DNA from: Madurella fahalii
Taxonomy: Eukaryota > Ascomycota > Sordariomycetes > Sordariales
NCBI GenBank assembly: GCA_029876055.1
Contig: CM056876.1
Coordinates: forward strand, 3,162,001-3,226,000
DNA length: 64,000 bases
Reading direction: 5' to 3'
Within the stretch, counting starts at the first letter, position 1, and every line of letters begins with the position of its first letter. Under the pieces are notes generated by a model. It saw only the letters and a program-made list of their open reading frames with translations. It was not told where the DNA came from and did no database searches. This document shows, piece after piece, positions 12,419 through 23,406 of the stretch. A program made the position numbers and the translations under genes.

Positions 12419-14349
12419 GGCGGCGGGCTAGGTTCTGTTGTTCTCTCGTTCTGTTAGTCAACCTTGTGTTGCGGGGAAAACAACCATCGTGATTGCGACA
12501 TATCTCCCCTCGATGGAGGGGGATGCTTTTTCGGAGCGGGTTGTGACGGCGAAGTGGGGTTAGAGTCTGGACTCATCCGGTTACCCCGGATGCATCCATT
12601 GCAGTGATGTAAAACATCATGAACTGCGACGCCTCAGACAACCTCCAGCCCAAATTGGCCGATTCGGTGATGCGGATGCCAGCCACAGATATCTGCTACG
12701 CAGTAGGTTGTCTCTGGAATGCCTGGCATTTCACCTCTTCTGCGCAGCCCTCCTCGAGGGCCCGCAAGGAGGGGTTCGCTCGAAAATCCGGATGCGGGGC
12801 ATTCTGGCGATCATCAAGACCCACTAATCTCCTTATCAAGGCTAGCACAATGAAGAAGCTTTCATGGCGACCCGTTCCATTTTCTGGCCCTTTGATGCCG
12901 TGTTCATGGCGAACCTCTTGCTATGCATGGCTTACCATCATTTTACTCGACCGAGCAGCGGCCATACCATGCTCGACACCTTGCTCATCCGTCAAACTAT
13001 CGGAGAGCCACTGAATCCAATTACTTCAGGATGGTGTTCCCGCCGCTCCCCAAAGCCGCTCACACGCTTCCCTCACATAAGCTCTATGCAACATCCAATC
13101 GGCTTCATGGAGACTCTGGCGCTGACGGCACGACCCGGCCAGGGACTTGATTCGAGGCCATCACTCCGACAGTCATCCAAACCCGACATCTTGGGAGGGA
13201 TGCCTGCCAAGAGCCAGCCCGCTCAACCGCCTTGCCATCGTTGTCCAAGACCATGACGTTACGCCATCAATTCCATGTGGCCTGGTGCAGGAACGCAGAG
13301 TGGATGACCACTCATTCTCACTCATCGCTCACAATCAATCCTCAGTCCCCGACTCCGTGGTTTTGTATCGTTCTCCATCAGCACGGCCAAAAACGCCGGT
13401 TTGAAGCCTACCAGGACAACTAACCGGATTCCCTATCGGCATTGATTAGTATCACCTGAGCCCGGGGTAGTGCGTAGCGTACGCGTTGATTCGAAGCTGT
13501 CATCTCGATGCCTAATAGCTGTCCCTTGCATGTACCAAATTGGCCTCTTCGTCTCTTCGGACGAGATCACCCTGCAATTGGTTTAGGCTAAAGGGAGTCG
13601 TGGCCCTGCCTCCACGAGCAATATCAGCCTCTTTTACGGCCTTGTTTCTGACTCTATACTGATCACCAACCAGAACCCCCGGGGTGCCCTTCCGGTCCGC
13701 TCCGCTTAATATCCCATAGCACCCCGCATCAGAAACATTGCTCATTTATTCCCCAGGGCATCTGCTTTATCCTTCCAATCATGGACATCTGATCTTCGCC
13801 CGCCACCAAAAGCATGGATTCCTTCCAGGTCCTTCCATGCGTCTCCGCATTCCTCTCTAGAAACTATGGTACCGCTTCAGGTTATTAGCGTGCCATCCAT
13901 AGACCAAAGGGGGCTCCGAAGACAACCTCGGAGCGTCAACCTTGGACCAACCAGAGCCAAGCGAAAGTCGATGACCATATACTGCCCGTGTGAATCCTGG
14001 GATGGGTGTCAGAAGCGGGCTGGATCCCAGTGTCTCCAATAAGTGTAGTGGGTTGGGCTGCTAACCACCACCCCTGGCCGCTTCTTCGGCTTGGTTGTGC
14101 CGTTTGCCTACTAGGGTGTAGCCTGCGACCGGCTTGGGTCGTCCTCTCGATATTGGTCATGTTCCCCTCTGTATCTGCGGAAATAACGTCCGAGGGCTTA
14201 AGTCGAGTCCCGGTTGGTCGGCCTCGGCATAACATCATTGCAGCGAGTGCTATATAAGAATTTCCCCCGAACCATTGGTCGGACCGCGGTTCGCGGTTGC
14301 TCGTCGCCGTTGTTGCCAGAGGTGTTCTTCCAGACTCCAAATCACCAAG
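12419..14349. other. Divergent intergenic, about 1.9 kb, no gene seen
   Basis: Several ORFs of 60-130 codons exist on both strands, but none has recognisable domains, consistent splice structure or a convincing composition. Probably promoter sequence for the two flanking divergent genes. Confidence 0.5.
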
Positions 14350-15124
14350 ATGCGTTTTCTCGAGAGCGTCGCACGCGTAGCTGGCGTCCTGGGTCTCGGT
14401 GAGCTCGTCTGACCCCTGAGATCGTCTCCAGCCTGTTTCGACTGACACTAGCGTCCCAATCACAGCACGAAGGCAGTTTGACCCTGACTCGTCCGTCTAC
14501 GAGGACGCAGAGACCGGTCTTACATTTGCCTCGTACACCAGCGACCGTGGTATCACATACCGTGTCGCTATCCCGGATCCGGTGCCCGAAGACAAAATCT
14601 TCGACACGGTGCTGCAAGTCGTGGCCCCTATTGATGTTGGCTGGGCTGGTTGGGCCTGGGGAGGCCACATGACTTACAACCCCCTTGCCGTTGTCTGGGC
14701 CAATGGGACTAACAACGTCGTCCTGTCATCACGGATTGCCTAGTTCGTCGCCCCTGATTGCTAGACTCTAGGTCCACATGGCAGCTACTAATGCCGCCTT
14801 TATAGTGGTTACTTCAGCCCCCCATCTTATCCGGATGCGCAGTACACCGTCCTGAGCACAGGTACGCACGTCAATGAGACGCACTTCCAGATCACGGCCA
14901 AGTGCACAGGATGCTCGAGGTGGGGCGATGAGGACATTGGCTTCACCGAGCTGGACCCCGCGTTCCAGAGCACCATGGCGTTTGCTTACTCCAACATGCC
15001 CGTCGACACGCCCGGCGACGAGGAATCGAACTTTGGCATCCACGACAGCCTGGGACACCCGATATACGATTTGGCCACGGGTATGAACGCCGACTTTGCG
15101 GCCAAGATTGCGGAGCTCGAGTAG
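14350..15124 (+). CDS. AA8-type haem b cytochrome domain protein (cellobiose dehydrogenase cytochrome-like), single domain
   Basis: Resembles the cytochrome domain of cellobiose dehydrogenase (CAZy AA8), which carries electrons outside the cell. Exons 14350..14398, 14466..14742 and 14806..15124, 214 aa. After a short hydrophobic N-terminus (MRFLESVARVAGVLGLA) comes YEDAETGLTFASYTS, the usual AA8 start. The Met haem ligand is expected in WAWGGHMTYNPL and the His ligand in FGIHDSLGHPIYDL. A CTGC disulfide motif lies between them. No flavin (AA3) domain or cellulose-binding module follows: the stop comes directly after the haem domain. The second intron uses the weak donor GTTCGT, but phase and conserved sequence support it (RIA joins YGYFSPP). 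The signal peptide is weak, so the exact N-terminus is less sure than the domain. Confidence 0.83.
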
Positions 15125-15703
15125 ATAGCACCGAGAACCTACTAAGTATCAAGTTTCCGTTCGGGATTCCTGGTAATTTGCGTGTTGGAAACGTAAACCT
15201 AAGGAGTGGGTGGTTAGGACAAGTCAAGATAGGCCACTGGATAGACGCTAGGATTATCAAATCACAAATTTTTGAGACGCAACTCAAGCTCTTGTCTGCC
15301 CGGACATTTTATACAGTATTAGAAAGGCTACCGAAGAGGCATAATTGGGGCGTGGCGTACGAACCCAGTACTTGGAATTTGTGACCCAATCGATCTTCTC
15401 AATGCTGGAATAGCACGCTCACTCATGCAAGGCATGCCGTGCGCAAGGGGTGCAATTGCCGGCCCGGGCCACACCACCCGGTTGAATGGGTGGGCCATTG
15501 GCCATGGCAGTTTACGATGATGGGCTGGGCAAATTCGATCCCATTAAGGAACGCAGACGCAAAGATCGGTATGCAGGGGCCTGCTTCCGAGGGACTATAC
15601 CGATCGGTAGATATACATGTACAACCTCGTCTCTTGTCGTTATTGTTGACATATGTTTCTTTTCAAACCCAAAACTCAAGCAACGGCATTCTCTTGCACG
15701 AAT
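15125..15703. other. Intergenic and promoter region of the carboxylesterase
   Basis: No gene seen. An in-frame ATG at 15653 lies upstream of the esterase start chosen at 15704. Confidence 0.5.
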
Positions 15704-17928
15704 ATGCGCTCCTGGCTTCTGCTTATTGCCTCTTTTCACGTTCTCGCTGTCGCCATCGACTCATCAGGTCGGACAGTTGACCTCGGCTACAGCGTGTACA
15801 CCAGCGTATTCAACAGCACCTCGGCGCTCAACATATGGAAAGGCATTCGGTATGCAGCACCGCCTCTAGGACCACGTCGGTGGCAGGCCCCCCAGCCGCC
15901 TGCCGTCAACCGCACTAGTACCTTGCTCGCCAACGCTTTCGGCCCCGCCTGTCCCCAAGCGCTATCCGCGAAACCGGGTGCGAGCTCGGTATTTATCCCC
16001 GGCAATGAGGACTGCTTGTTTCTCAATGTCTATTCTCCAGAACCCCAGAGCGAGCCTTCTCCGAGTCCCGGCCTCCCTGTCCTTGTGGTCATACACGGAG
16101 GGGGCTACGGGCTCGGTGACGCATCGCAGGACATGTCTGCTTTTATCAATACCAACGGTAACTCGCTGGTTGCCGTTACAATACAGTACAGGGTATGGAG
16201 CTAGAGTCCCATATCCAGATCCGGAGACTTCAATGCTGATGACGTTTCTCAAATCTAGCTCGGAGCATTTGGATTCCTCGCGTCTCCAGAAATCAAGTCC
16301 CGCGGGGTGCTCAACGCTGGTCTTCTGGACCAGCGTTTTGCGCTCGAATGGGTGCAAGAGCATATCTCCAAGTTCGGTGGTGATCCAAACCGGGTGACTC
16401 TATATGGGGTATCAGCAGGTGCCGGATCAATTCTATTGCATGCCGTGGCCCAAAATGCTTCAACTGGCACCCCCCTGTTTAAGAATGTCAGCTTGAACTC
16501 CGACCCCAAAAGCAGTGTCCCCTCTCAGTCAACCAAGATGTTGAAGGCTGATTTTGACGCTGGCTCACGCAGCTAATCGCAGCATCACCATGGATACCGA
16601 CACAACCATATTTCGATGACCCGACCCAGATTCAGCACTACCGTAACTTTGCGTCGTTAGCAGGGTGCCGGTCCCAGCTCAATACTTTTGACTGTTTGGT
16701 GTCCAAAGATTCACTGACGTTGCAGTACGCTGCCCATCTGGTATCGACAAACCCTCCTACACCGCACGGCAACTGGTACGTGGAAGGAGAGACATCTAGC
16801 TTAATGAACCTGACGAAGGTTCTAGGGCGTTTATCCCGGTCACAGACGGCTCGTATGTCGCAGGACCGCCCAGCTTACAGCTCGCTCGGGCCAAAGTTAA
16901 CGGCGAGAGGCTGCTTGTTGGGGTTAGCCTCACCATGAGGGCCTCAACTTTGTAGCATGCTAACAACCAGCAGAACAATGCAAACGAGGGATCGCTCATA
17001 CCACCGTCCGGCATTGTGACGCAGGACGATCTAATCGCTTGGCTGAAGGAAAATTTCCGGAATCTGTCAGAGACGAATATTACCAACATCCTAGGCATCT
17101 ATCCGAGTGACGAAGGCCCAGTCGATCCCAGGTCTGTGAGGTATGAGACAGATGGCTACGGCCCTGGAACGGCTGTCAACATCAGCCAGGTGGCGACGGG
17201 GCAACAGCAGCGATGCTACGTAAGTTCAATGACACGGGTCCTATGCATAAGGTTTAACCAAATCGTCGCTAGAACATTTACGCCGAGGCATCCGTAATAT
17301 GCCCAAGCTACTGGTTTGCCAGCGCTTTCTCAACGTCAGGTAAAGCGGCGTATCATTACCAATACTCAGTCCCATTCGCGGTACACGGCGCAGATGTTGC
17401 CGCCTATTACGGGCCACCTGCTGAGAACCAGGGACCCGATTTGGTCACAGCCTTTCGCAGTTAGTTCTCTCGTCGCCATAGTGGGTGGAAAGCGATCATC
17501 GCACTGACACAGTCATCCACCCAGAGATCTACGGTAACTTTATCACTAAAGACGACCCGTCGATATCCAATGCTGATGCCAACGGTCCGTCATCCGGGAT
17601 TGTGGATGCACCAAACCCAGTTAGCAGTTGGTGAGTAACCTTAGCCCTTTCTCGTCATTTGCACAACGAGCCTCCCAGAAGACGACTAATCGCTTTGTCC
17701 CACATACCAAGGCCTCGATGGACGGATACCACTCCATCCCTCATTAATCTCAACCAAACTGGAGGCACTCCCTACACCATCATGTCCTCAACTGGAGTAA
17801 CCGTGACGCAGTTCCGAGGACCTGGGTTGTCCAACAACTTTACCTTGGCGGATGCATATACATGGGAGGGCGGCCGAGGGCGTCGCTGCGAGTTTTGGAG
17901 ACGGCTCAGTCCGTATGTGCCGCAGTGA
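15704..17928 (+). CDS. Secreted type-B carboxylesterase/lipase
   Basis: Alpha/beta-hydrolase of the carboxylesterase type B family; it hydrolyses esters, substrate unknown. Eight exons: 15704..16192, 16259..16486, 16573..16775, 16826..16922, 16971..17219, 17273..17459, 17525..17630, 17712..17928 (591 aa). MRSWLLLIASFHVLAVA is a clear signal peptide, so I prefer this ATG to the in-frame one at 15653. Family blocks in order: GIRYAAPPLGPRRW, EDCLFLNVYSP, the oxyanion loop HGGGYGLGD, the nucleophile elbow GVSAGAGS (Ser215) and the candidate catalytic His460 in FAVHGADV. The elbow has Val where most members have Glu (GESAG). Several N-glycosylation sequons are present. Intron 2 has a less usual donor, GTCAGC. 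It lies between the AA8 protein and the flavoprotein on the same strand. Confidence 0.85.
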
Positions 17929-18313
17929 GTGGCCGACAGAGATTGCGCATTGCTAGCAGGGAGACTGTAGTGTGTAAGGTACTTGCTCTTTGCGGAGCCG
18001 AGAAATTATCCGCGGTCAACTGCCGTTGTCCTAGCGCATCAAAGATACTACCTTGTGTTAGCAGTCTAGGCACTATAGCATCCGGGAGCCGGCGGCTGAA
18101 ACTAACCGTACATTAGTACTTCTGCGATGCTAGTGTCTGGGTTTTATTATTGGACGGAATGGTTGCGCGGCCCTTGAACAGCATAACTATGGCGGTTCCC
18201 CAGATATGACACCCACTCATTCCAGCAGTAGAAGCCACACTACCGATGAACATTGCGACAACACGGTTCTGCCCTGAGGAGATGTCATTATAACCGCTTT
18301 ACGTAGTTTCACC
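17929..18313. other. Intergenic between esterase and flavoprotein genes
   Basis: 385 bp, no gene seen; probably terminator of one gene and promoter of the next. Confidence 0.5.
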
Positions 18314-20464
18314 ATGGACAAGTTCATTTCTTGCCTCGCTCTCGCGGCGATCCTTTTATGGCCTGTAAGGGCCGGGCTCGACGGCGGGAGCACAGCATCA
18401 AGATGCAAGGCGGTCCCCGGCGACGAGGAATGGCCATCTTTGGAGCAGTGGACAGCTCTTAACCAGTCCATTGGGGGACGGCTCCTTCAACCAACTCCTC
18501 CGGGCGCTGTCTGTCACCCGGGACATGCCTCATACAATGCTACCGCATGCCCGGAGATCCAGGCCTCGTGGCCCACCGAGCCCCTGCACTCCGGCGACCC
18601 CGTGTCTTCCATGTGGAACAACTGGAATAACGACACTTGTCTTCCAAACCCAACACTGACTTGCAGTTCAGCCGGATATCCGCTTTACGTAGTAAACGCC
18701 TCGACAGCGGATCATGTCAAGGCCGGTGTCGATTTCGGTCAGTTGGTCTCACCACAGGCCCACAGACAAAAAGACTGACTTCACGCGCCGGCATAGCGAG
18801 AAAGCACAATATCCGCTTGATTGTTAAGAACAGCGGTCACGACTACATCGGCCGCTCGAGCGCTCCTAACGCGCTGTCCATATGGGTACACCATATGAAA
18901 GGAATCAAGATGCACCCAGACTCGTTCCAACCAGCAAACTGCAACATCAGCATCGAAGGACACGCGATTACCGCCGGCGCGGGAACGCAGATGCTGGAAG
19001 CATACCGAGCCACGGCCTTGTACAACAGGACCGTAGTGGGAGGCAATGGCAGAACGGTCGCCTTGGGCGGCTTCATCACCGGAGGCGGGCACAGCATTCT
19101 AGCGCCGCATTACGGCATGGCGGCGGACCAGGTACTAGAGATGGAGCTGGTGACGCCCACAGGAGAGATCGTGGTTGCCAATGAGTGTCAAAACACAGAT
19201 TTGTTTTGGGCCATGAGGGGAGTAAGTAGTACACTACCTTAGGCTCTCCCACCCCTCTTACTATCTCCGCCGCTGCACAAGAGGAAACCTCAAACCACAG
19301 CGTCTGACTATCCCTACCTAGGGCGGCGGCTCAACCTTCGGCGTCCTCACATCCATCACCCTCAAAACTATCCCTAGCCCCGGAGTAACAAGCTTCGACT
19401 TCTACTTCACCACCCCCTCCTCCAACCCGCACGCGCTCGACGCGATAACCTACTTCGTCAGCAAGCTCCCCTCGCTCCTCGACGCCGGGATATCAGGCTA
19501 CCCGCTCATCTTCCGTGCCTCCCCGAACCCGGCGGACGGCGGCCGGACGCTCCTCAGCGGCATGGTCGGCAAGCTGATCGCGCTGCACAGCCACGATCCC
19601 GACCCGCGCGCCGTCCTCGACCACGTCGGGCCTCTCTTCACGCACATCAACACCACCTGGCCGGCCAACAATACCAGCAACAGCAACAACAGCGGCGGAG
19701 GGGCAGGGTTCGCCTTCGTCAGCAAGACGACGACGTACCCGTCCTTCGGCGCGTGGTACGAGGAGAACTACGACCCGTCGCCCGTCGGCCACGGCAACGT
19801 CATGGGCTCGCGGCTGCTGGACCGCGCCGCGCTCGAGGCCAACCTGACGGCCGTCCGCGCCGCCTTCGACGCCTTCTCGTCCCGCGGCAGCTTCGCCACC
19901 ACCGCCTACATCGTGTCGGGCAAGGGCGTGTGGGAGGCCGAACCGCGCGGCGGCCGCGGCACGGCAGTGCATCCCGCTTGGAGGCGCGCTTGTGTGCATG
20001 CCAGTGAGTGCTGTTTTTCATCCCTCTCTCTCTGTGTGTATGTTTGCGGGGTGGGTTATGGTAGTGATAATTGAGGGCTGATCATGAATGGTTGGGTTCT
20101 ACAGCTGCGAGCTTCAGCTTTGCCCCTTTGAATGCGACGGCTAGGGCGCTCGCTATTGCTCAGGCGGGTGCGGCTGCTGCTGCGCTCCGCGAGTTGAGTC
20201 CCGATACTGGGGCCTATGTGAACGAGGTGCGTATTTGGTATTTGCCTACTTTAGTCAAAGGCGGTGTTTACGGATTGCCCGCTCACTCCTGATCTACAGG
20301 CCAACCGCTACGAGCCGGACTGGCAACAGACTTTTTGGGGAGACAACTATGAGCAGCTGCTGCGAATCAAGCGGGCTGTGGACCCGGATGATGTGTTTTG
20401 GTGCCAACCCTGTGTTGGGAGTGAGAGATGGGAGGAGGTGGGGGATATGTTGTGTCGTGTCTGA
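18314..20464 (+). CDS. Secreted FAD-binding berberine-bridge-enzyme-like oxidoreductase (AA7 type)
   Basis: Flavoprotein of the VAO/PCMH superfamily with a C-terminal BBE domain; relatives oxidise carbohydrates (AA7) or secondary metabolites. Exons 18314..18737, 18797..19221, 19322..20003, 20105..20226, 20300..20464 (605 aa). Signal peptide MDKFISCLALAAILLWPVRA. The FAD domain includes VKNSGHDYIGRSSA, where His156 is the expected covalent 8-alpha attachment, and GGFITGGGHSILAPHYG. The second attachment Cys of bicovalent members is absent: the segment reads GGNGRTVALGG. The C-terminal BBE motif ends NRYEPDWQQTFWGDNYEQLL, then RIKRAVDPDDVFWCQPCVG. Exon 3 is very GC-rich with an Asn/Ser/Gly insertion around residue 400. 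Substrate cannot be told from sequence. Confidence 0.9.
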
Positions 20465-21295
20465 GTCGCTAGTGTGGCGCCATGTTCATGCCGTTCCCAG
20501 CTGCTGGGGCGCTAGCTTCTTGCCAAAGAGGAAAGTCTCTGCTGAAGCTCGGGGCGTTGACAAGGAGAGGTGTGGTAGGGTGTCACGATACCTTCAAGCT
20601 TGGCGCGGGCTTGTCATCACGTAATGGGTGGTGGGTGGGTGGTTGACTGCCACCTATCGACTCTCCTTTAGCTGCCAGTTTCCCAGAAGCCTCGCTTCTA
20701 CAACCGTCTCGAAGAGCGATAAGAGCAGAGTGATTCATATGTTGAGAGTTATGATCATGGGTAAGTATTATTCGACTATTCTACATTAGTAGTCTCGGAT
20801 CTCGATTTTCGTCAGGAGATACGATGCTTTCAGTAAATCGGTCTGTTTTCACATATTTCATCACCCACAACATAGACAGACATTAGTCGATGTATCAATA
20901 AAACGAAGTCCAGCGGGTGATGGGATCCGGATCATGAGGATTCTGAACCCAGCGCTGGAGAGACCCCAGGCTTGGGTTGGAGTATGCGGGGAATTTTTGG
21001 TTCCCCATGGGGGACTGGATGGGAAACGCGCGGGGGTTGCATTCTGAGGAAAAAAAAAAGGCGGGAGGGAACGTGATCGGCCCTGCTTGCCATAGGTGCG
21101 CAAGCGGTGTTCGGCAGTCGGCAAGCTGCCATTACGGCTTGCAGTTATTGGTACCTTGAGTAGAACGCGGGGGTGTTGCACCTGCCCTCACTACCTGGCT
21201 ACATCATCAACTTCTCTTCTGTGTTGCTTTAGTCTTCCATGGCCAGCAAAGGTGGGCGCCCCAACAATCGAGTCGACTGACAGCCGACTGTCAAG
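20465..21295. other. Intergenic, 0.8 kb
   Basis: No gene seen. An AATAAA at 20897-20902 is a possible polyadenylation signal but lies about 430 bp beyond the flavoprotein stop. A run of 10 A is near 21050. Confidence 0.45.
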
Positions 21296-23186
21296 ATGGC
21301 AAGGACAGCTCTCACAAAGGCCGCTCGGCGCCTGCACTCGTTCTGCCTGCTGTTGGCGCTGGGATCGTTTGTCTGGGGGTAAGAGCATCTATCCTCCGCC
21401 TCACTGCATCGGCGGCTGCAGACTGCGCCGCATCCGGCACAGAACTGTGACGAGATCTGATGCATGATTCTCCAGATACAATGTCGGCGTACTCGCATCC
21501 GTGCTCGTACACCCAGGCTTCCAGAAGGCGCTACGCCAACCTGATGCCTCCCGGAGCGGCCTCATCACGGCCATCTACTACCTTGGCACCTGGCTGAGCT
21601 ACATCTTCCTCGCCCACCCCGCCGCCGACAAACTCGGCCGCCGCTATGCCGCCCTATCGGGTATGTCCGTGACGTGCATCGGCCAGGCGCTACAAGCCGG
21701 CGCCGTTGGACCGCACGCGTTGGGGATGGTGGTTGTCGGCCGCATCGTCGCCGGCATGGGCACAGCCATCATCTCGACCAGCGTGCCCCTCTACCAGAGG
21801 TGAGCCGAGTCGCCGTATATCCTGCCTCAGGAACGTAGTTTTGCTCATCGATACGTACGTCACCCGCAGTGAAATAGCTCCGCCGAAGCACCGTGGCCGG
21901 TACGTTGTCATGAACCATGTGGGTTTTGTGGCCGGTCTTGCATCCGGATTTTGGTTTGTCGCCCGTTACCCCAAGCCCTCAAAAGCCCGTGGAGCTGACA
22001 GTCATTAGGGTGGGATATGCCATGACGTTCTGGGACGATGAACGCGGAAGCCTGATGGGCTGGCGCTTCTCCCTTGCCGCCTCATTCATCCCAGCCATTT
22101 TCTTCGTCATTGGACTTCCCTTCATGCACGAGTCGTATGTAGATCCCACCGCATCAGCAGCCGCTACTCCTACTGACAGTTTTGTTAGACCTCGCTGGCT
22201 CGTCGAGCATGGCAGGACCGACGACGCCCTTGAGACACTACAATTCTACCGCGAAGGGTATTACACGCCGGGCGAGATCCAGACCGAGCTCGCCGAGATT
22301 GAGCGCTCCGTCGCGTCCTTTAGGATATCGGGCCTTACATGGGTCTCCCTCTTCACCGATAGCAGTCTGTTTGCACGCATGTGGCGGTCCGCGCTTTTGC
22401 AGTTCATGGCGCAAATGTGTGGAGCCACGGCCATGAAATATTACCTGCCGGCGCTGTTCAGGGCTCTGGGATTCAGCCATCGCGTGTCCTTGCTCGCTGG
22501 CGGGATCGAGAGCACCTTGAAGACCGGATGCACCGTGCTGGAGATGTTGATCATTGACAGGGTTGGCCGCAGGCTTACACTTGTGGTAGGAGCTGCTGTC
22601 ATGGCCGTTGCGTTGATGGTAGGTGACATTCGGATTCACTAATAAATATGCTGAGACCGTGGCTGATGTCCCTAGATCAATGGCGCCCTGCCGCTCGTTT
22701 ATCCTAACAACGTAAACAGAGCCGCTGACTACGTTTGTGTCGTGTTTGTCTTCATCTACTCTCTTGGCTACAGCATGGGTTTCGGCCCAGCGGCGTGGGT
22801 TTACGGCTCCGAAGTAGGAAACCCCCACCAAGCTCTCAGCGTGGAAACGGTACCGGATGACTGACTTAGATAACTCCCAGATCTTCCCCACCGCCGTCCG
22901 GGCTCGTGGGCTGAGCTTCGCCGCCTCAGGCGGCGCCGTCGGCTCCATCATTGTCGCCCAAATATGGCCCGTTGGCATCGCCAACCTTGGATCCAAGATC
23001 TACTTTTTCTTCATGGCTATCAATTTGGTTTGTGTGCCTATCATCTACCTATTCTATCCGGAGACCAAGGGACGGCCGCTTGAAGCCATGGATGCCCTAT
23101 TCGGAGGAAGCAGCCCGGGAAGCTCAACCGAGAATCTTCTCGATATCCCGAGGGGGCGTGATGAGGAGCGGGATCATGAGGCTTGA
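21296..23186 (+). CDS. MFS sugar porter (hexose-transporter-like)
   Basis: Plasma-membrane major facilitator of the sugar porter family, probably a proton-coupled or facilitative sugar importer. Seven exons: 21296..21378, 21476..21799, 21870..21953, 22009..22134, 22189..22618, 22676..22813, 22881..23186 (496 aa). Signatures: GRR repeats in DKLGRRYAALSGM and DRVGRRLTLVVGA, the family block GRIVAGMGTAIISTSVPLYQ followed by SEIAPPKHRGRY, and the C-terminal FPTAVRARG and FYPETKGRPLE. Hydrophobic segments across the length fit twelve membrane helices. All seven exons join in phase with family sequence at each junction, so the gene looks intact. Substrate unknown; its place beside extracellular carbohydrate-active genes suggests a sugar released by them (inference). 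Confidence 0.9.
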
Positions 23187-23406
23187 ATTTCGTACCTGGT
23201 TGTAGGGATAAAGCGACGGAAACCCTTGGATAGCATCCTTGCAAGACCGAGATTGATGGTTGGAAGCCACCATTTAAAGAAGTCGCCCTCGGGGGTTTAT
23301 ACTTTCCTCTATGGCAATCTAGAAAGACAAAAATCCGATCTATCTCTACTTGCACCCTATTCAATGCCATCGATAACCAGATAATACTCGTCTGTCTATG
23401 CCGCAC

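Noticed and set aside
12619..13256. Overlapping plus-strand ORFs of about 130 codons
   Set aside because: Low-quality, high Ser/Arg/Trp content without motifs; no exon chain could be built.
13512..13745. Minus-strand ORF of 77 codons beginning MSNVSDAGCYG as a small gene
   Set aside because: No signal peptide, domain or splice continuation; indistinguishable from chance.
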